DNA of 64,000 bases, taken from positions 1 through 64,000 of the forward strand of contig FTLJ01000512.1 in assembly GCA_900155495.1 (NCBI GenBank), read 5' to 3'. Below are positions 62,501-64,000 of the stretch, piece by piece. Source of the DNA: Porogramme epimiltina. Taxonomy: Eukaryota > Basidiomycota > Agaricomycetes > Polyporales > Polyporaceae. The position numbers were made by a program, and so were the translations under genes. Position 1 is the first letter of the stretch. Each line of letters begins with the position of its first letter. Below the pieces are notes generated by a model that saw only the letters and a program-made list of their open reading frames with translations, had not been told where the DNA came from and searched no databases.

Positions 62501-64000
62501 ATATCCCCCCAGAGCTGCAGCGGGTTGCCCAACCTCTGCGGGATAGCCTCGTCATTCGCTCCTCCTTGTGCTCTACCAAGTTCACGCAGAACTCGGTCCT
62601 CCTCAGTCTCCTCAACTGGGAACAAATCACCGACAGGGAACTCCTCTCGACTATCCTTAGCAAATTTACCTTCGTCGGAGAAGTGGAGATCGTCAAGTTC
62701 CTCCGGGATATCTTTGACTCTCTATTTGCGATTCTCGTGTCCGCGAGCAACCAGTCAGGCGAGATGGACGGTCTGGTCTTCAATGCGCTCGTCACTGTAC
62801 TCGGCATCGTGCAAGACCGCCGCTTCAGCAACTTCCAACCCGTGTTGGATGTGTACATCGAGCGTCATTTCAACTGCGCCTCGGCCGCGTCGCACATGAT
62901 TCACTCCATGAACCGGCTCTTGCAGGACCCCACCGCAAGCGAGACGGCATCGTCGCTACGTGCTGCGCTGAAGGTGTGGCACTACATCTTCAAGTTTATC
63001 GTCAGGTCGCGCGAATTGCAGAAGGCCAAGGAGCTGGGCATGGGCGGCGGCGCGACAGCGGATCACCTCGAGGCAACGTTCAAGCGTGAGCTGAGTGCTC
63101 ACCTCCGCGAAGTCAACCGTATGATGTCCACTACGTCTCCTCCATCCATCATTGGCACACAGACTATCGCGCTCCAACACTTCACGTCCATTCTCCCCGA
63201 GCTTAACAAGGTCTTCAATATCGTCGAGCTTGTCACGATCGCGACGACCTTCGCAAACGCTATCGTGTCAACTAAGGGGAAAATCATCGTCTGGAAGCTC
63301 ATCATGTACCTGCAAATCGTCAAGGGCTTCCTCTTTGATAACCCCAAGTCGCGCGGACTTCTCGTCGAGGCCGTTGGCATCTGGATCAAGCCACAGTTCG
63401 GACGTTTCGACGAGTACACTCAGACTCTTCCGAACGATTCAGAAGCAGCGCGCGATGCTGCACGGGTGGGCTGGTTGGAGAGTATCCGTCTATCGGTGAC
63501 AGTCGTAGCCATCATGCTGGATAAGCTGCAACAGTGTCTTGTAGATCCGGCTATCGTGTCAGACCGCAATGCCCTCAGACAAGAGCAGTACAACATCGAG
63601 TATCTTCTTTCCCTTATCCCCAGGTATGTCGTTTCCTGAATGATTGAGACGTGGACTCATGACACTACCGCGTATAGGCTACTGGACTCCTATCAGGAAT
63701 ACCAGAACCCGGCTTCGCTTCGTGCAGTAGAGCGCAATCGCTCATCCACCCCAGTCACCAACACCTTCCCTGTCACATTCCCGGAATCGTACCCCTTCAG
63801 CCTAGCGACACAGGCGCCGAAAGCAAATCCCACTTCGTCAACGTCACTAGACATCAAACCCGAGTTCAGCCCAGGTCTTGGCGAAGTTGCGATCGTCGTC
63901 TTGGTCCTGATACTCTCGGCACCCAAAAGACATATTGTGGTCTTCCTGGAGGGTGTTTTGGAGATTGAAGGGCAAGAGCATCTCGCATCACTGCTGCTGC
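59579..64000 (+). CDS. DOCK-family guanine nucleotide exchange factor (5' part)
   Basis: Exons 59579-59844, 60174-61781, 61833-63623 and 63678 to beyond the right edge join in frame (at least 1,329 codons seen). The N-terminus has an SH3-like stretch (GDNVYAFEKYTP, GVWYRGYVVCTSR) as in DOCK A/B proteins. A helical region follows, then FYHVFLDLRAFVA and the C2-like DHR-1 domain (about 590-780; LYIKLWSGDF, GNVQVTMEVRN, HSMVFQRTTQPHFGE, ELVKLRLP, HLFFTFRQR). The armadillo-like middle follows. The catalytic DHR-2 domain must lie to the right of this window. DHR-1 binds phosphoinositides at the plasma membrane and DHR-2 activates Rac/Cdc42. The protein shown is intact up to the edge. Exon 2 is long (1,608 nt). 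Confidence 0.9.

Noticed and set aside
1..64000. CRISPR arrays, prokaryotic operons, IS elements and rRNA genes
   Set aside because: No regularly spaced repeats, insertion-sequence ends or rRNA signatures were seen. Gene structure is eukaryotic throughout.

Overview
The window is nuclear DNA from a filamentous basidiomycete, most likely an Agaricomycete (a wood- or litter-decay mushroom or polypore type). The reasons are a GC-rich sequence, genes broken by many 45-75 nt introns (GTRNGT donors, CTNAN branch sites, YAG acceptors), tightly packed genes on both strands, and gene types such as GH5 exo-beta-1,3-glucanase, GH79, sedolisin, WW-MyTH4-RhoGAP and an atypical G-alpha. I joined exons by hand. 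Every multi-exon model below closes in frame unless I say otherwise; product names rest on motif recognition, not on a search.

Layout. 0-5 kb: first exon of a leftward gene cut by the window edge, then a membrane-anchored GH5 exo-beta-1,3-glucanase. 5-16 kb, all leftward: a type II membrane glycosyltransferase with a fucosyltransferase-like HxRRGD motif, a secreted S53 tripeptidyl peptidase, a transcription factor with two C2H2-type fingers plus a Zn2Cys6 cluster, and a secreted GH79 glycosidase. 16-21 kb is a decaying patch: an alpha-actinin EF-hand relic, then a UDP-glycosyltransferase (GT1) gene whose splice sites are all usable (one is GC-AG) but which carries one in-frame stop. 20.9-26 kb: a single-exon F-box gene and a 17-exon OPT peptide transporter that needs a 9-nt microexon.

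26-29 kb is gene-poor. 29-35 kb holds three intronless genes of one unusual F-box-like family (a DGG motif near the N-terminus, a YW..RL..W.ERM..G.GCW motif near the C-terminus). Two of them are a direct tandem duplication of about 1.6-1.8 kb, the second with a damaged tail. A fourth, shorter member lies at 44.8-45.8 kb. I regard this family as the best candidate for something undescribed. 36-44 kb: an atypical G-alpha with a large insertion and loss of the catalytic Gln, and a WW-WW-MyTH4-RhoGAP protein.

47-64 kb: a formate/nitrite-type channel in 13 small exons, an intronless dual-specificity phosphatase, a gene-poor 3 kb stretch, a DapA-like class I aldolase, a coiled-coil protein whose N-terminus resembles DASH subunit Spc34, and divergently from it a DOCK-family GEF (SH3-like N-terminus, DHR-1) that runs off the right edge. 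A G-alpha, a RhoGAP and a DOCK GEF within about 28 kb make a neighbourhood rich in G-protein and Rho/Rac control; whether that is more than coincidence is open. The 2.5-16 kb part is rich in secreted or wall-directed enzymes with a transcription factor among them.
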